Origin: Bacteroidota bacterium
GTDB lineage: Bacteria > Bacteroidota > Bacteroidia > Bacteroidales > F082
Assembly: GCA_016715945.1 (NCBI GenBank)
Contig: JADJXJ010000001.1
Coordinates: forward strand, 2,170,001 to 2,234,000
Direction: 5' to 3'
DNA length: 64,000 nucleotides
Below the pieces are notes generated by a model. The model was not told the DNA's origin and did no database searches. It saw only the letters and a list, made by a program, of their open reading frames with translations. This document shows positions 25,146 through 34,410 of this stretch, one piece after another. Numbering within the stretch: position 1 is the first letter of the stretch; each line of letters starts with the position of its first letter. Both the position numbers and the translations under genes were made by a program.

Positions 25146-26684
25146 TTAGTGTTGCGGGTTATTGTGCTTACTGAGTCTTGCAAGGCCTGTGCGGATGCGG
25201 TTAAGGGTTTCTGTTTTGCCAATCAGGGCCATGATATCGGCCAGGTGCGGCCCTTTGGAAGCACCAACCAGCAAAAGCCTGAGGGCATTCATCACCGCAC
25301 CCGTGTTCAGTCCGTTGGTTTGAATAAACTGTTGCAGGCAGGCGTCGATGCTTGCAATGTCGAATGTTGCGAGGGGTTCCAAAGCGGATGCCAGCGCCTC
25401 CATCATGGCTGGGGTATCTTCTTTCCAGCGTTTTTTGACAACCTGTTCGTCGTAGGCATCAGGCGCCTCGAAGAAAAATCGTCCTTCATCAAAGATCTCG
25501 TGCACAAAATGCACCCTGTCCTGCATCAGCCTGCAGATTGTGGTAAGCTTCTCTTTATCAACCTGCAAGCCCTTTTGCATAAGCATGGGCGCAAGTTCGT
25601 CGGCCAGTTGTTCGTCGCTGCGCCTGTGCAGGTATTGTTGGTTGAACCACCTGGTTTTGCCCGGATCAAACTTTGCGCCCGATTTGCTTACCCTTTCGAG
25701 GCTGAAGGCCCGGATGAGCTCTTCCATGCTGAAGATTTCCTGTTCGTTGCCGGGATTCCATCCCAGCAGGGCCAGCATGTTGACGAAAGCTTCGGGATAA
25801 TAGCCCGATTCGCGGTAACCTGAGGTCTTCTCGCCCGTGAAGGGATCCGTCCAGGCCAGCGGAAACACCGGAAAACCCAGTCTGTCGCCATCACGCTTGC
25901 TCAGTTTGCCGTTGCCATCGGGCCTCAGCAGGAGCGGCAAGTGGGCAAACTGTGGCGCCTCCCATCCAAATGCCTGATACAAAAGCACATGCAACGGCAA
26001 AGAAGGAAGCCACTCCTCGCCACGAATCACATGCGATATCTCCATCAGATGATCGTCAACCACATTGGCAAGATGATAGGTGGGCATGCCATCCGACTTA
26101 AAAAGCACCTTATCGTCGAGCGTTTCGGTTTTGACCACCACTTTTCCCCGGATCAGGTCGTGCATCTCCACTGTGCTGTTTTCCGGAATCTTGAAGCGCA
26201 CCACATAAGGTACGCCGGAAGCAAGGAGACTACTCACTTCTCCGGCCGGCATATTCAGGCTGTTGCGAAGCGATTTTCTTGTCAGCGGATTGTAAATAAA
26301 GTTTTCTTTTCGTGCCTCGGCTTCCTTGCGAAGGGCATCCAGTTCATCAGGCGTATCGAAGGCATAATAGGCATGCCCGCTTTCGATAAGTTGCTGACTA
26401 TATTGCGCATAGATATGTTTGCGTTCGCTCTGGCGGTAAGGGGAATGAGGTCCGCCTTTTTCCGGGCTTTCGTCGAACTGGATACCACACCAGTTCAGGG
26501 CTTCAGCAATGTATTGTTCCGCGCCTGGCACATAGCGGGTCTGGTCGGTATCTTCGATACGCAAAATCATGGTGCCTCTGTGATGACGCGCAAACAAGTA
26601 GTTGTAGAGGGCTGTGCGAACCCCGCCCATGTGCAGCGGGCCTGTGGGACTGGGCGCAAATCGCACCCTGACGGCTGATGTCAT
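25146..26684 (-). CDS. gltX: Glutamyl-tRNA synthetase
   Basis: Class I synthetase, 512 residues. HIGH-type motif in PSPTGPLHMGG at the N-terminus, GEEWLPSLPLH, and the KMSKS-type loop KLSKRDG (about residue 258). The C-terminal anticodon-binding domain is full length. The ATG at 26684 (MTSAVRVRFAPSP) is the family start; a longer open frame to 26750 is spurious. No zinc-binding cysteines of the E. coli kind are evident. folB and the CWC gene follow in the same operon. Confidence 0.96.
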   Translation of the reverse strand: MTSAVRVRFAPSPTGPLHMGGVRTALYNYLFARHHRGTMILRIEDTDQTRYVPGAEQYIAEALNWCGIQFDESPEKGGPHSPYRQSERKHIYAQYSQQLIESGHAYYAFDTPDELDALRKEAEARKENFIYNPLTRKSLRNSLNMPAGEVSSLLASGVPYVVRFKIPENSTVEMHDLIRGKVVVKTETLDDKVLFKSDGMPTYHLANVVDDHLMEISHVIRGEEWLPSLPLHVLLYQAFGWEAPQFAHLPLLLRPDGNGKLSKRDGDRLGFPVFPLAWTDPFTGEKTSGYRESGYYPEAFVNMLALLGWNPGNEQEIFSMEELIRAFSLERVSKSGAKFDPGKTRWFNQQYLHRRSDEQLADELAPMLMQKGLQVDKEKLTTICRLMQDRVHFVHEIFDEGRFFFEAPDAYDEQVVKKRWKEDTPAMMEALASALEPLATFDIASIDACLQQFIQTNGLNTGAVMNALRLLLVGASKGPHLADIMALIGKTETLNRIRTGLARLSKHNNPQH

Positions 26685-26705
26685 AACATGCTGTGTTTTG
26701 GGCTG

Positions 26706-26713
26706 CAAAGGTA
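26706..26713 (-). promoter_or_regulatory. Probable -7 box of the gltX promoter
   Basis: TACCTTTG on the minus strand, 21 nt before the gltX ATG, fits TAnnTTTG. A well-spaced -33 TTTG was not found. Confidence 0.35.
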
Positions 26714-26750
26714 AGCAATGCCGGCCAAGCCGGCGACAGGGGGCGGCCAA

Positions 26751-27536
26751 TTAGCGCATCAGCCAGGCAATGACATCATTGAAGTTGTACAACCCCATCA
26801 GTTGTGCCGAAGTGATCACGATGACAATGATGATCACCCAACGCACAAAGTTCACGCCCTTGCGCACTGCCAGCCTGCTTGCTATGAGCGCTCCGGCAAT
26901 ATTGCCCAGCCCATGCACCAGGCCATACAGCCAATCCACTGCCCCGTTGGCAAGAAAAACCGTGAGCGCCACCGGCGAATACAACAATACAATCCAGACC
27001 TTGAGGGCATTGGCTTTGACCAGATCGAGCCCGGCTCCCATGACCAGGGCAGCAAGCAGAAAATAGCCCACCCCAACCTGAATGAAACCGCCATAAAGCC
27101 CAATCAGAAAAAAGATGAAGAGGGTAAAAGGTTTCACGGGCTTGTCTTGTTCTTTCGGGCGCCCGTAGAGGTAATGCCTGGGATTTACAAACATGAGCAA
27201 TCCAACCAACACCAATATCACAGCGAACGCATGTTCGACCATGGCTTTATCAATGTCCACCGCCAGTTGCGCCCCCAGCACCGAACCGATTACGGCAGGA
27301 ATGGCCAGTTTGTTGGCATAAGAGAAGTTGATGAGCCCGCTGCGCCTGAAAGCCCCGACAGAGGTCAGGTTTTGCAACACAATAGCAATGCGGTTGGTGC
27401 CATTGGCTACATCGACGGGCAGACCAAGGAAAAGAAACAACGACAGCGAAATTACCGATCCGCCTCCGGCAAGGGTATTGATAAATCCTACCACAACGCC
27501 TGAAACAAGCAGAGCTATGGCTACTGAAACACTCAT
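26751..27536 (-). CDS. TauE/SafE-family sulfite/anion exporter-like membrane protein
   Basis: 261 residues, about eight TM helices, with the family pattern GFINTLAGGGSVISL at the N-terminus and GGFIQVGVGYFLL at the start of the second half (the two internal TauE repeats). Members are thought to move sulfite, sulfoacetate or other organosulfur anions. Its ATG overlaps the stop of the NhaC-like gene (ATGA), so the two transporters are translationally coupled. Substrate not determinable. Confidence 0.88.
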   Translation of the reverse strand: MSVSVAIALLVSGVVVGFINTLAGGGSVISLSLFLFLGLPVDVANGTNRIAIVLQNLTSVGAFRRSGLINFSYANKLAIPAVIGSVLGAQLAVDIDKAMVEHAFAVILVLVGLLMFVNPRHYLYGRPKEQDKPVKPFTLFIFFLIGLYGGFIQVGVGYFLLAALVMGAGLDLVKANALKVWIVLLYSPVALTVFLANGAVDWLYGLVHGLGNIAGALIASRLAVRKGVNFVRWVIIIVIVITSAQLMGLYNFNDVIAWLMR

Positions 27537-29458
27537 TGGTGCTCACTTTGAACTTTCGGCAGCTTCCTGCCCAGCAGCCGGATGATAAAAAACAACAGGA
27601 TGGCTGCCATACCCATAAGCCACCAGGGCGACACAAAGCCATAAGCCGCAGGAATGGTGCCAACAAGCAGCGAAACCACGCCAACAGTGAGCGCATAGGG
27701 CATCTGCGTACGCACATGCTCGATGTGGTTGCAACCGCTTGATATAGAGCTGAGGATGGTGGTGTCGGAAATGGGCGAAACATGGTCGCCCAGGATGGAT
27801 CCGGCCAGAACCGCCGAAACCACGCTATAGAAAATGGTGAGGCCGTGTGCAGTGTCAATCTCGGGATGCGCTTCGGTGAGCATCCAGCTGGCCGGAAGAA
27901 TAAGCGGATAGAGTATGGCCATGGTGCCCCATGAAGTGCCTGTGCTGAAAGCCACCAGCGCCGCCATAACAAATGTAAATGCCGGAATAAGATAGGGCGA
28001 AAACGATATCCGCATCAGGGTGTGGGCAATGAAGTCGGCCGTGTGCAAATGCTCGGCCACCAATGCCACCGACCAGGCCAAGGTTAGTATTAATATGGCC
28101 GTGAGCATAATGCGAAAGCCGTCCACAATATGCTCCACTGCTGTCCTGAGGCTCATCAGGCGCTGAATCAGGGTGAGCAGCAAGGCTGTGAACAGCGAAG
28201 AAATCGACGACCACAACAGTGCGGTATAGGAATCGCCACGGCCAATGATATCGGACAACTTTTCGAAAGTGCTCAGATCGGTTCGTGCCCACTCTTCGGC
28301 GCTCCATCCTGTGTATAACAACCCTCCCAGCGTACCAAAGATAATGACAGCAACCGGAAGAATGGCATTAAGGGCGCGGGGGCTGTGAAATTTTTCAAGG
28401 TCTTGCACGGTCTCCTGCGCTGTCGGCAGCTTTAATCGGGCAGCCCGTTCTGCAGCCAGCATGGGGCCATATTCCCTGCCCTGAAAGATGATCATCAGCA
28501 GGAAAGCCAGCGTAAGGAAAGGATAGAAGCTGTATGCCAGCGAGTTAAAGAATACACTATAGGCCGACATCTGCAGGCCGATGGCATCGATACCGGCCTG
28601 AATATAGCTCAGTTCAGCGCCAATCCAGGTGGTAACAAAGGCAATGGCAGCCACGGGCGCAGCCGTAGAATCGACCAGATAGGCCAGTTTGGCGCGCGAA
28701 ATACCCAGCCTGTCGGCAACCGGCCGCATGGTATTGCCCACCACAAGGGTGTTGGCATAGTCGTCGAAAAAAATAACCACACCCAGCAGCCAGGTGGTAA
28801 ACTGTCCCAACCGGGCGTTGCGGGCCAGCCCCGACAGGCGGTTGACCACACCCTGCATGCCCCCGTTTTTTGAGATCAGATGTACCATTCCGCCGATGAC
28901 CATCGAAAAGACAATGATGGACATATGCCCGCGATCGAGCAGCGAAGCCATGATATAGGTATCTATGACGGACAGAAAACCTTTGCCAAGGGCCGGAAAA
29001 AATCCGTTACCCTGGTAAAAGGCCATGATGAATGTGCCGGTAAGTATGCCGGTGAACAAAGCAAAAAACACCTCGCGCAGCAATAGCGCCAACAAAATGG
29101 CAACCAGCGGAGGCAATACCGACATCCACAAGGGAATGGGAGTCACATCCTTTTGCCAGACAAACTCACCGGCCTCGATACGCAGCGTTTCGTTGCGCGG
29201 AAAATCGTAGGCAAGCACAGCCTTATTGCGCTCGAAAACCACTTCGTACGGTTTACCATTGACCAGGATGGGAACCATCTGATGTTCGAAGCGGCCAAAA
29301 GCACTATCGGAAACTATCTGAAGGCTGATCTGCTGCTCAAGCTGTCGCATCACAACCACCGGCAACTCCACTTTCAGGCAACTGCTGCCAAGGCGCTGTT
29401 GGGCCTGCGCAGAAAACACCATCAGGCACCAAAGCAGTATGAGCAGGTATCGGTTCAA
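27533..29458 (-). CDS. NhaC-family Na+/H+ antiporter with an N-terminal exported domain
   Basis: 641 residues. After a signal peptide (1-19, ending AQA) there is a periplasmic beta-rich stretch of about 85 residues (to VWQKD), then about 11-12 TM helices with NhaC features: GGMVHLISKNGG, FFDDYANTLVVGNTMRP, and FSTGTSWGTMAILYPL followed by GDHVSPISDTTILSS. NhaC proteins exchange Na+ for H+ or, in some branches, carry organic acids. The exported extension is not part of the textbook NhaC. Coupled to the TauE-like gene downstream. Confidence 0.88.
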   Translation of the reverse strand: MNRYLLILLWCLMVFSAQAQQRLGSSCLKVELPVVVMRQLEQQISLQIVSDSAFGRFEHQMVPILVNGKPYEVVFERNKAVLAYDFPRNETLRIEAGEFVWQKDVTPIPLWMSVLPPLVAILLALLLREVFFALFTGILTGTFIMAFYQGNGFFPALGKGFLSVIDTYIMASLLDRGHMSIIVFSMVIGGMVHLISKNGGMQGVVNRLSGLARNARLGQFTTWLLGVVIFFDDYANTLVVGNTMRPVADRLGISRAKLAYLVDSTAAPVAAIAFVTTWIGAELSYIQAGIDAIGLQMSAYSVFFNSLAYSFYPFLTLAFLLMIIFQGREYGPMLAAERAARLKLPTAQETVQDLEKFHSPRALNAILPVAVIIFGTLGGLLYTGWSAEEWARTDLSTFEKLSDIIGRGDSYTALLWSSISSLFTALLLTLIQRLMSLRTAVEHIVDGFRIMLTAILILTLAWSVALVAEHLHTADFIAHTLMRISFSPYLIPAFTFVMAALVAFSTGTSWGTMAILYPLILPASWMLTEAHPEIDTAHGLTIFYSVVSAVLAGSILGDHVSPISDTTILSSISSGCNHIEHVRTQMPYALTVGVVSLLVGTIPAAYGFVSPWWLMGMAAILLFFIIRLLGRKLPKVQSEHQ

Positions 29459-29649
29459 CTGACAGCAGGTTTTGAGGCGGCTAATATAGGAGGAAAAGCA
29501 GCACAGATAGCGCTTTCATAAGTTTATCTATGCAGGATAACAACTTATAAGTATGAGGTTTGCTGCTTCGAAAAAAAACCAAATGAATAGATCCCCTTAA
29601 GATGAATGAAAAAATCATTCAAATGTTTTGGCTGAAAAATCAGAATTTC

Positions 29650-30303
29650 TCACCACTGCAATCCCATCCTTACACCGGCCACACCGATTACCCCGCTGTA
29701 GTCCTGATCGATGGTTGTGGGTTCGGGGTCGTTGTACAGATAGCCCTTTGGCCTTGAAGTTCCGGCATAGCGGATGCCTAAACCGAGGTATGCATCCAGA
29801 AGTATGTGCCTGTCTTCATAGATGTGCCTTCCGGCTGCCACGCGCAAAGCAAAAGCCTGGGTGGTGGTGTTCCAGTAAGACTCATCGTAGCGATAGTACA
29901 ACATTCCATCCTCAACAAACCCCTCCCAGCGCTCGCCATAGCGCTTCCTTTGGTAAAATGTATAACCGCCACCGGCAATGATGTAGTTGCGCTGCCGGAA
30001 CTGCCCGTCAGGATACCACTTGAGCCAGCCTTCGGCCGAGAAGCCTTTGCGGCCGTAAATGTTTCTGCTTCCGTATAGCCAGTGGTCAGGACTGTCTTTG
30101 TAATAAAGTGTTGGCGAAGCCACAATCCAGAGGTTCTCGTTAAGCTTTTTATCCACCTCGAACCTGAAACCACTGTTGAATAAATACTGCGGCACCCACA
30201 TGACGCGCGTTTGCACCCCATCGTCCTGCATCTTCTGCGCATGAAGTATTGCAGGCACAACCATGGCTGTCAACAGCAAACAACAATATAGTTTTTTATA
30301 CAT
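29650..30303 (-). CDS. Exported protein of unknown function, paralogue of the next gene
   Basis: 217 residues with a signal peptide (1-22, ending LHAQ). The mature part has alternating beta-strand patterning and ends in an aromatic (GLQW), as small outer-membrane barrels do. It shares VPQYLFNSGFRFEVD and a terminal GVxGVAGVRMG segment with the protein encoded immediately upstream, so the two arose by tandem duplication. It is the last gene of a four-gene operon, 6 nt after its paralogue. I do not recognise the family. Confidence 0.7.
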   Translation of the reverse strand: MYKKLYCCLLLTAMVVPAILHAQKMQDDGVQTRVMWVPQYLFNSGFRFEVDKKLNENLWIVASPTLYYKDSPDHWLYGSRNIYGRKGFSAEGWLKWYPDGQFRQRNYIIAGGGYTFYQRKRYGERWEGFVEDGMLYYRYDESYWNTTTQAFALRVAAGRHIYEDRHILLDAYLGLGIRYAGTSRPKGYLYNDPEPTTIDQDYSGVIGVAGVRMGLQW

Positions 30304-30309
30304 CCCGAT

Positions 30310-30912
30310 TTACTTTTTCCTGATGTTAACACCTATCCTTATCCCAGCAACGAGAGTTACGCCCGAGTATCCGTAGTCAAGTATCATGTCGTTGAAGGTC
30401 ACGTCTTTGTCTCCGGACAAAAATGCCTGGCGAATGCCAGAGCCTGCAAAAACATCGAAAAAGAATGTGCCTCCTTCAAGTACGAGTCCGACCGTAAGAT
30501 CGGCGCCCAGCCTGTTGATATTGCTGTGTTTGCGGGTACGTGCATTGCCGTTGTACAAACTGTAGTCGAGCGAGAAATGCTGCACTACAGGCCCCCAGGC
30601 CAGGTAAGGCCGCCTGTGTGTAAACGATGGCTCCGGATAGAAACGGTGATAGGCATGCAAGCCCACTCCTCCGAGCTTGTCGGCTGAGTTAACACTCATC
30701 TCCACATTGTTTCCGGCATAAAACACCGGTGCCAGCTGAATCCAGTGGTGGTCGCGCAGCGGCAGATCCACATCGAACCTGAAGCCGCTCTGAAATGCAT
30801 ATTGGGGCACCAGCGAAATCATTACCACCGTACGGTCTGTTTGTGCCTGGTCCTGTGCGGATGCCAATACCGGCATCAATCCCAGGAGAATGAAAATGGC
30901 CAATCGTTTCAT
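30310..30912 (-). CDS. Exported protein of unknown function, likely small outer-membrane barrel
   Basis: 200 residues, signal peptide 1-19 (ending ASAQ), beta-rich mature chain with glycine/aromatic alternation. VPQYAFQSGFRFDVD and GYSGVTLVAGIRIG match the downstream paralogue at equivalent places. Its ATG overlaps the stop of the LVIVD lipoprotein gene (ATGA). The barrel assignment is inference from strand pattern; no enzyme motif was seen. Confidence 0.7.
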   Translation of the reverse strand: MKRLAIFILLGLMPVLASAQDQAQTDRTVVMISLVPQYAFQSGFRFDVDLPLRDHHWIQLAPVFYAGNNVEMSVNSADKLGGVGLHAYHRFYPEPSFTHRRPYLAWGPVVQHFSLDYSLYNGNARTRKHSNINRLGADLTVGLVLEGGTFFFDVFAGSGIRQAFLSGDKDVTFNDMILDYGYSGVTLVAGIRIGVNIRKK

Positions 30913-31655
30913 CTGCTGTACATTTTGGGGCCTGTTCCAATCTGACTGAGCAAGGTAAGGCTGTTGTTTTCGTATTTATACTGCACCAGACCCTGTTCGG
31001 TGACCACGTAAAGATACGGGTTGTCGGGAATCACGTCTATTGCGGGGATGTTGAACCGCTGAAGCAGCGTCAGGTCGATGCCGTTGCTCACCTGAAACAC
31101 TTTCAGACCGTCGTCGCACAGAAAGAGCAGATCGCCATCAATGCCCAGGCCCCTGGGGTTGGTCATGGCGTACTCCTTAACGCGCTGCGGATTGTAGAGG
31201 TTGCTGATATCGAAAATGTACAGGGCATTCACCCCGCCCATCATTCCTTCACCCGTGCGCAGGGTGACGTAGGCAAAATTGCCTTGCACCACCACCGGAT
31301 CATAGCTCCGGAAATGCGGGGTAAAACTCTTTTTTTCGGGCCGCTCCGGATTGGCAATGCTGTAGATGTGCATGCCGTTCTGGTCGCCGATAAACAAATG
31401 GTTTTCGTGTGGATAAATTGTCTCGATCCCAAAGCCAAGATATTGCAAATTCAGCCGGCTTACATCCTGTGGGTTGTCAATCTTGAACGTGCTGAGTTTT
31501 TCGATATCCACGGCATAGAGGTAGTCGCCCTGAACCGTGAACCTGGCCATAGAACCTCCACGGCCTGCTTCGGAGCTATCCGTATCCTTGCGGCAGGCAA
31601 TGAGGCTCAACACTAGGGCTACCCAGATCGAAATGTGAAGCGATATACTTTTCAT
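30909..31655 (-). CDS. LVIVD-repeat-like lipoprotein
   Basis: 248 residues with an SPII signal (lipobox LSLIAC, C18), then a Ser/Gly linker and repeats of the form YLYAVDIEKLSTFKIDNP, GMHIYSIANPERPEK, ALYIFDISNLYNPQ and GLKVFQVSNG. These beta-propeller blades are typical of LVIVD proteins, which are surface-exposed and of unknown function. The ATG at 31655 overlaps the stop of the upstream gene (ATGA) and gives a proper lipoprotein signal; longer starts at 31679 or 31724 would lengthen the N-terminus without a signal. Confidence 0.8.
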   Translation of the reverse strand: MKSISLHISIWVALVLSLIACRKDTDSSEAGRGGSMARFTVQGDYLYAVDIEKLSTFKIDNPQDVSRLNLQYLGFGIETIYPHENHLFIGDQNGMHIYSIANPERPEKKSFTPHFRSYDPVVVQGNFAYVTLRTGEGMMGGVNALYIFDISNLYNPQRVKEYAMTNPRGLGIDGDLLFLCDDGLKVFQVSNGIDLTLLQRFNIPAIDVIPDNPYLYVVTEQGLVQYKYENNSLTLLSQIGTGPKMYSR

Positions 31656-32161
31656 GGCCTGGTACTTTTTTTGTTCCATCCCACAACCACTGTGCCTTCG
31701 GGCTTTCGGAAACCCCAATACCACATCATGTCGGGCGCCACAGGCTCGGGGAAAACGTCTTCTTCCCTGTCGAGCACCTCTATCTGCGGCAGGCGGCGCA
31801 TATTGATGGCCACCAGGTCGATGGCGTTGTCGGCAAAGATGACGCTGTCGCGCACGGCCACATCGAGCACCCCGGGTATCAGGATAAATCCGGTTTTTTG
31901 CGGGTTGGTGCGGTCGGTGTTGTCAATCAGGTGGATGCCTTTATACAAATCCACAATCATGATGGTGGAACCGTAGATGTAGATCTTTCCCGGACGTTCA
32001 AACTCGCGTGCGCCTTGCCAGGCGATGCTGTTGCGCAGGTCGTCCTTGCGCATGAGCACAGGGGCATAGCCTGATGCACTGCGCCAGTCGGGCACCCAGT
32101 CGAAGGCCGTGAGCAACACCACCACAATCAGGGCCGATGCTGCCAATGTCCATTTGTACAT
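31652..32161 (-). CDS. Membrane-anchored LVIVD-like protein
   Basis: 169 residues, one N-terminal hydrophobic segment (about 5-20, uncleaved or signal), then a short propeller-like part: GKIYIYGSTIMIVDLYKG, IHLIDNTDRTNPQ and DLVAINMRRLPQIEVLDRE. The second half is what one or two LVIVD blades look like. First gene of the operon that continues with the LVIVD lipoprotein and two exported paralogues. A -7-like TAACTTTG (minus strand, 32197-32190) lies 29 nt upstream. Confidence 0.72.
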   Translation of the reverse strand: MYKWTLAASALIVVVLLTAFDWVPDWRSASGYAPVLMRKDDLRNSIAWQGAREFERPGKIYIYGSTIMIVDLYKGIHLIDNTDRTNPQKTGFILIPGVLDVAVRDSVIFADNAIDLVAINMRRLPQIEVLDREEDVFPEPVAPDMMWYWGFRKPEGTVVVGWNKKSTRP

Positions 32162-32297
32162 GTCTTTCGGAATTTTGAAATATCTGGTTCAAAGTTACGC
32201 TAAGGCATATAAGACTGCACATGTGAACAAGCCGTTGCAGCTGAGGCAAAATTTATCTAAGGCGCACCGTCCGGTGCGATGTCAGTTTAAACTTATG

Positions 32298-33611
32298 TCA
32301 GGGTTCGCGCGACATCTCGAGCCTCAACCCGCCCTGGCGCAGGAAGAGTTTCCCGTCGCTGAAAGTGATACTCAGCCCGGCAGCATCGAACACAAAGGTG
32401 GATTCCGACCTGGCTTCAAATGGAAACTCAGGCTGGCCCGTGCCCTGACCAAACAAGCGGCCGTTGCGGTGGCGGATGGTGAGCTTCAGCGGAAAACCAT
32501 CGGCAGCGTATGTCCCGACGTACGACTCCAACACCTGCTCACTCACTTCTATCTGATCAAAAACCGGCAGTTGCCACTTTCGCCCGAAAGCATGGCTGAG
32601 CATGGCAATCAATATTTCGTTCTGGTTGTAATTCAGCGCATTGCTGCAAATGGCAGCCCCTGTCCGACTTTCGGGAAAATACACTGCCACCGACCTGAAA
32701 CCGTCGATGCCTCCCGTATGGCCATATCCCCGGAGGTCGTAGAATGGCATGAAAAACAGGCCATAACCGAAATTATCCTGCAAATCAGTCATTTGTGCCA
32801 GCGATTGTGCGCTTATCAACCTGCCGCTGAACAGGGCGTGATAAAAAACCAAAAGTTCCTGAGGGGTAGAACAGATGTTGCCCGCACCTCCCGGAATACT
32901 CATGTGGGTGGCTTCCTCCAGCTTCCAGGCTTGCCCTTCGGGGCTGTACGATCTGGCAGCTATGCCGTGGTGAGGCGCTTCGGCAAAGGTGTATTTCAAA
33001 CCCAGAGGTTTGGCTATCCTACGCTGGAGTAGTTCGGCGAACGATAATCCGCTCAGGTCTTCGAGCAGCCACCCGAGCAGGAGGTAATTGGTGTTGCTGT
33101 ATTCCATCCGGCTTCCCGGTTCGAATTGCAGGCGGTAAGTCGCAATGCGTTCGAGCAGCTGCCGGCGGGAATGGGCTTTGGTGTAAAATTCGGTATAGGC
33201 GCTGTCGCTGGTCAGACTGAACAGCCCCGAGCGGTGTCGCAGCATGTGATCAATGGTAATCCGGTCGGCCCCGTCCAGCTGCGGAAAAAACCTTGCCAGT
33301 TTGTCGTCGGGCGCCAGAAGTCCGGCTTCCATCATCTGCATTGCCATCACGGCCGTGAACGTTTTGCTCACCGAACCTATCCGGTAAACCGTACCCGAAT
33401 CTGCCGGCACACTGTCCTCAATATTCGCATAGCCCCATGCGCCATGGTAAATCAGGCTGTCGGAGCGCATGATCGCGGCAGCGCCCATAAATTTCCTGTT
33501 ATCAGACAGCAGGCGGAACAAACTGTCAATCCGTTGGGTATCCTGACCTCTTACGGACAGAAAGCATATCAAACCGTAGCATAAAATGAGCGGGAGGACA
33601 GTTTTTTTCAT
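32298..33611 (-). CDS. Serine hydrolase, class C beta-lactamase-like (penicillin-binding fold)
   Basis: 437 residues with signal peptide (1-22). Catalytic SxxK is S80-V-S-K83 (RIGSVSKTF), the YxN motif is Y171-S-N173 (MEYSNTNYLLLG) and the KTG equivalent is HTGGIDG. A roughly 90-residue C-terminal beta domain follows. Such exported proteins are esterases, D-aminopeptidases or peptidoglycan peptidases more often than real beta-lactamases. It stands alone with promoter-sized gaps on both sides. Confidence 0.9.
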   Translation of the reverse strand: MKKTVLPLILCYGLICFLSVRGQDTQRIDSLFRLLSDNRKFMGAAAIMRSDSLIYHGAWGYANIEDSVPADSGTVYRIGSVSKTFTAVMAMQMMEAGLLAPDDKLARFFPQLDGADRITIDHMLRHRSGLFSLTSDSAYTEFYTKAHSRRQLLERIATYRLQFEPGSRMEYSNTNYLLLGWLLEDLSGLSFAELLQRRIAKPLGLKYTFAEAPHHGIAARSYSPEGQAWKLEEATHMSIPGGAGNICSTPQELLVFYHALFSGRLISAQSLAQMTDLQDNFGYGLFFMPFYDLRGYGHTGGIDGFRSVAVYFPESRTGAAICSNALNYNQNEILIAMLSHAFGRKWQLPVFDQIEVSEQVLESYVGTYAADGFPLKLTIRHRNGRLFGQGTGQPEFPFEARSESTFVFDAAGLSITFSDGKLFLRQGGLRLEMSREP

Positions 33612-33775
33612 GGCATCATTATTCTGGTTACATCAATGACAAACTTTGTCAGACATAGTTGCATCCGTCATTCCGAAATTTTTAATTATCTGTATTTCAG
33701 TATATAAAATTACATTCACGGATAACAGGATGATTAAAAAGCATTAAAATTGATCCTTTTTTGACAAATGAGGTC

Positions 33776-33783
33776 TATTTTTG
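33776..33783 (+). promoter_or_regulatory. Probable -7 box of the NlpC/P60 promoter
   Basis: TATTTTTG, 30 nt before the ATG. The nearest TTG (33750-33752) is 23 nt upstream, a little far. Confidence 0.35.
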
Positions 33784-33813
33784 CACCGGTAGTGCACTGT
33801 TCAAAAGCTTGTG

Positions 33814-34410
33814 ATGGAGTTCAAGATTTCGGTTTTATCGCTGATTTTTTCAGTATTGCTGATCAACATCAGCCTGAAGGCTACAGGGCAGCATGTTTCG
33901 CTTATGCCCGACACCCTTCAGGTGCTGCGATATCTCGAAGAGGCAGTAAAACCTATCCCTCCTGTACGCAACGATGTGGTATATCTGCCCAATGGCCTTC
34001 CGCTCGACAGCCTGATCAGCTATTCGCATTCCTACCTTGGGACGCCATACCGTTATGGTGGCCGTACCGAAAGGGGATTCGACTGCTCCGGCTTTGTGCG
34101 TCATGTGTATGGAAAGTTTGGCCTGGAACTGCCTCCCTCGAGCCGCTCCCAGGCCCAGGTGGGCGAGCCGGTGCCACTGGAAGCTGTGCGCAAGGGCGAC
34201 CTGATATTTTTCAAAGGACGCAACCCGCGCAACAAAACCATCGGCCACGTGGGCATTGTGGTTGATGTGGACCCGGAATCGAGAGACATCCTGTTTATTC
34301 ACAGCGCCACCCATGGGGGCCTTCGCCTCGACTGGCTCAACAAGGAAGAATACTACCGCAAACGTTTTGTGAGCACACGCCGGCCCTTTTCCCTGCCTGA
34401 CCAGCCCTGA
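33814..34410 (+). CDS. NlpC/P60-family cell-wall hydrolase
   Basis: 198 residues, signal peptide about 1-26. The C-terminal NlpC/P60 domain has the catalytic cysteine C91 in RGFDCSGFVRHVYG, the histidine H145 in IGHVGIVVD and a third polar residue in FIHSATHGG. These enzymes cleave peptide stems of peptidoglycan, usually gamma-D-Glu to diaminopimelate bonds. A GTG at 33811 is also in frame; the ATG at 33814 is preferred. The stop abuts the stop of the convergent SulP gene. Confidence 0.9.
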   Translation: MEFKISVLSLIFSVLLINISLKATGQHVSLMPDTLQVLRYLEEAVKPIPPVRNDVVYLPNGLPLDSLISYSHSYLGTPYRYGGRTERGFDCSGFVRHVYGKFGLELPPSSRSQAQVGEPVPLEAVRKGDLIFFKGRNPRNKTIGHVGIVVDVDPESRDILFIHSATHGGLRLDWLNKEEYYRKRFVSTRRPFSLPDQP

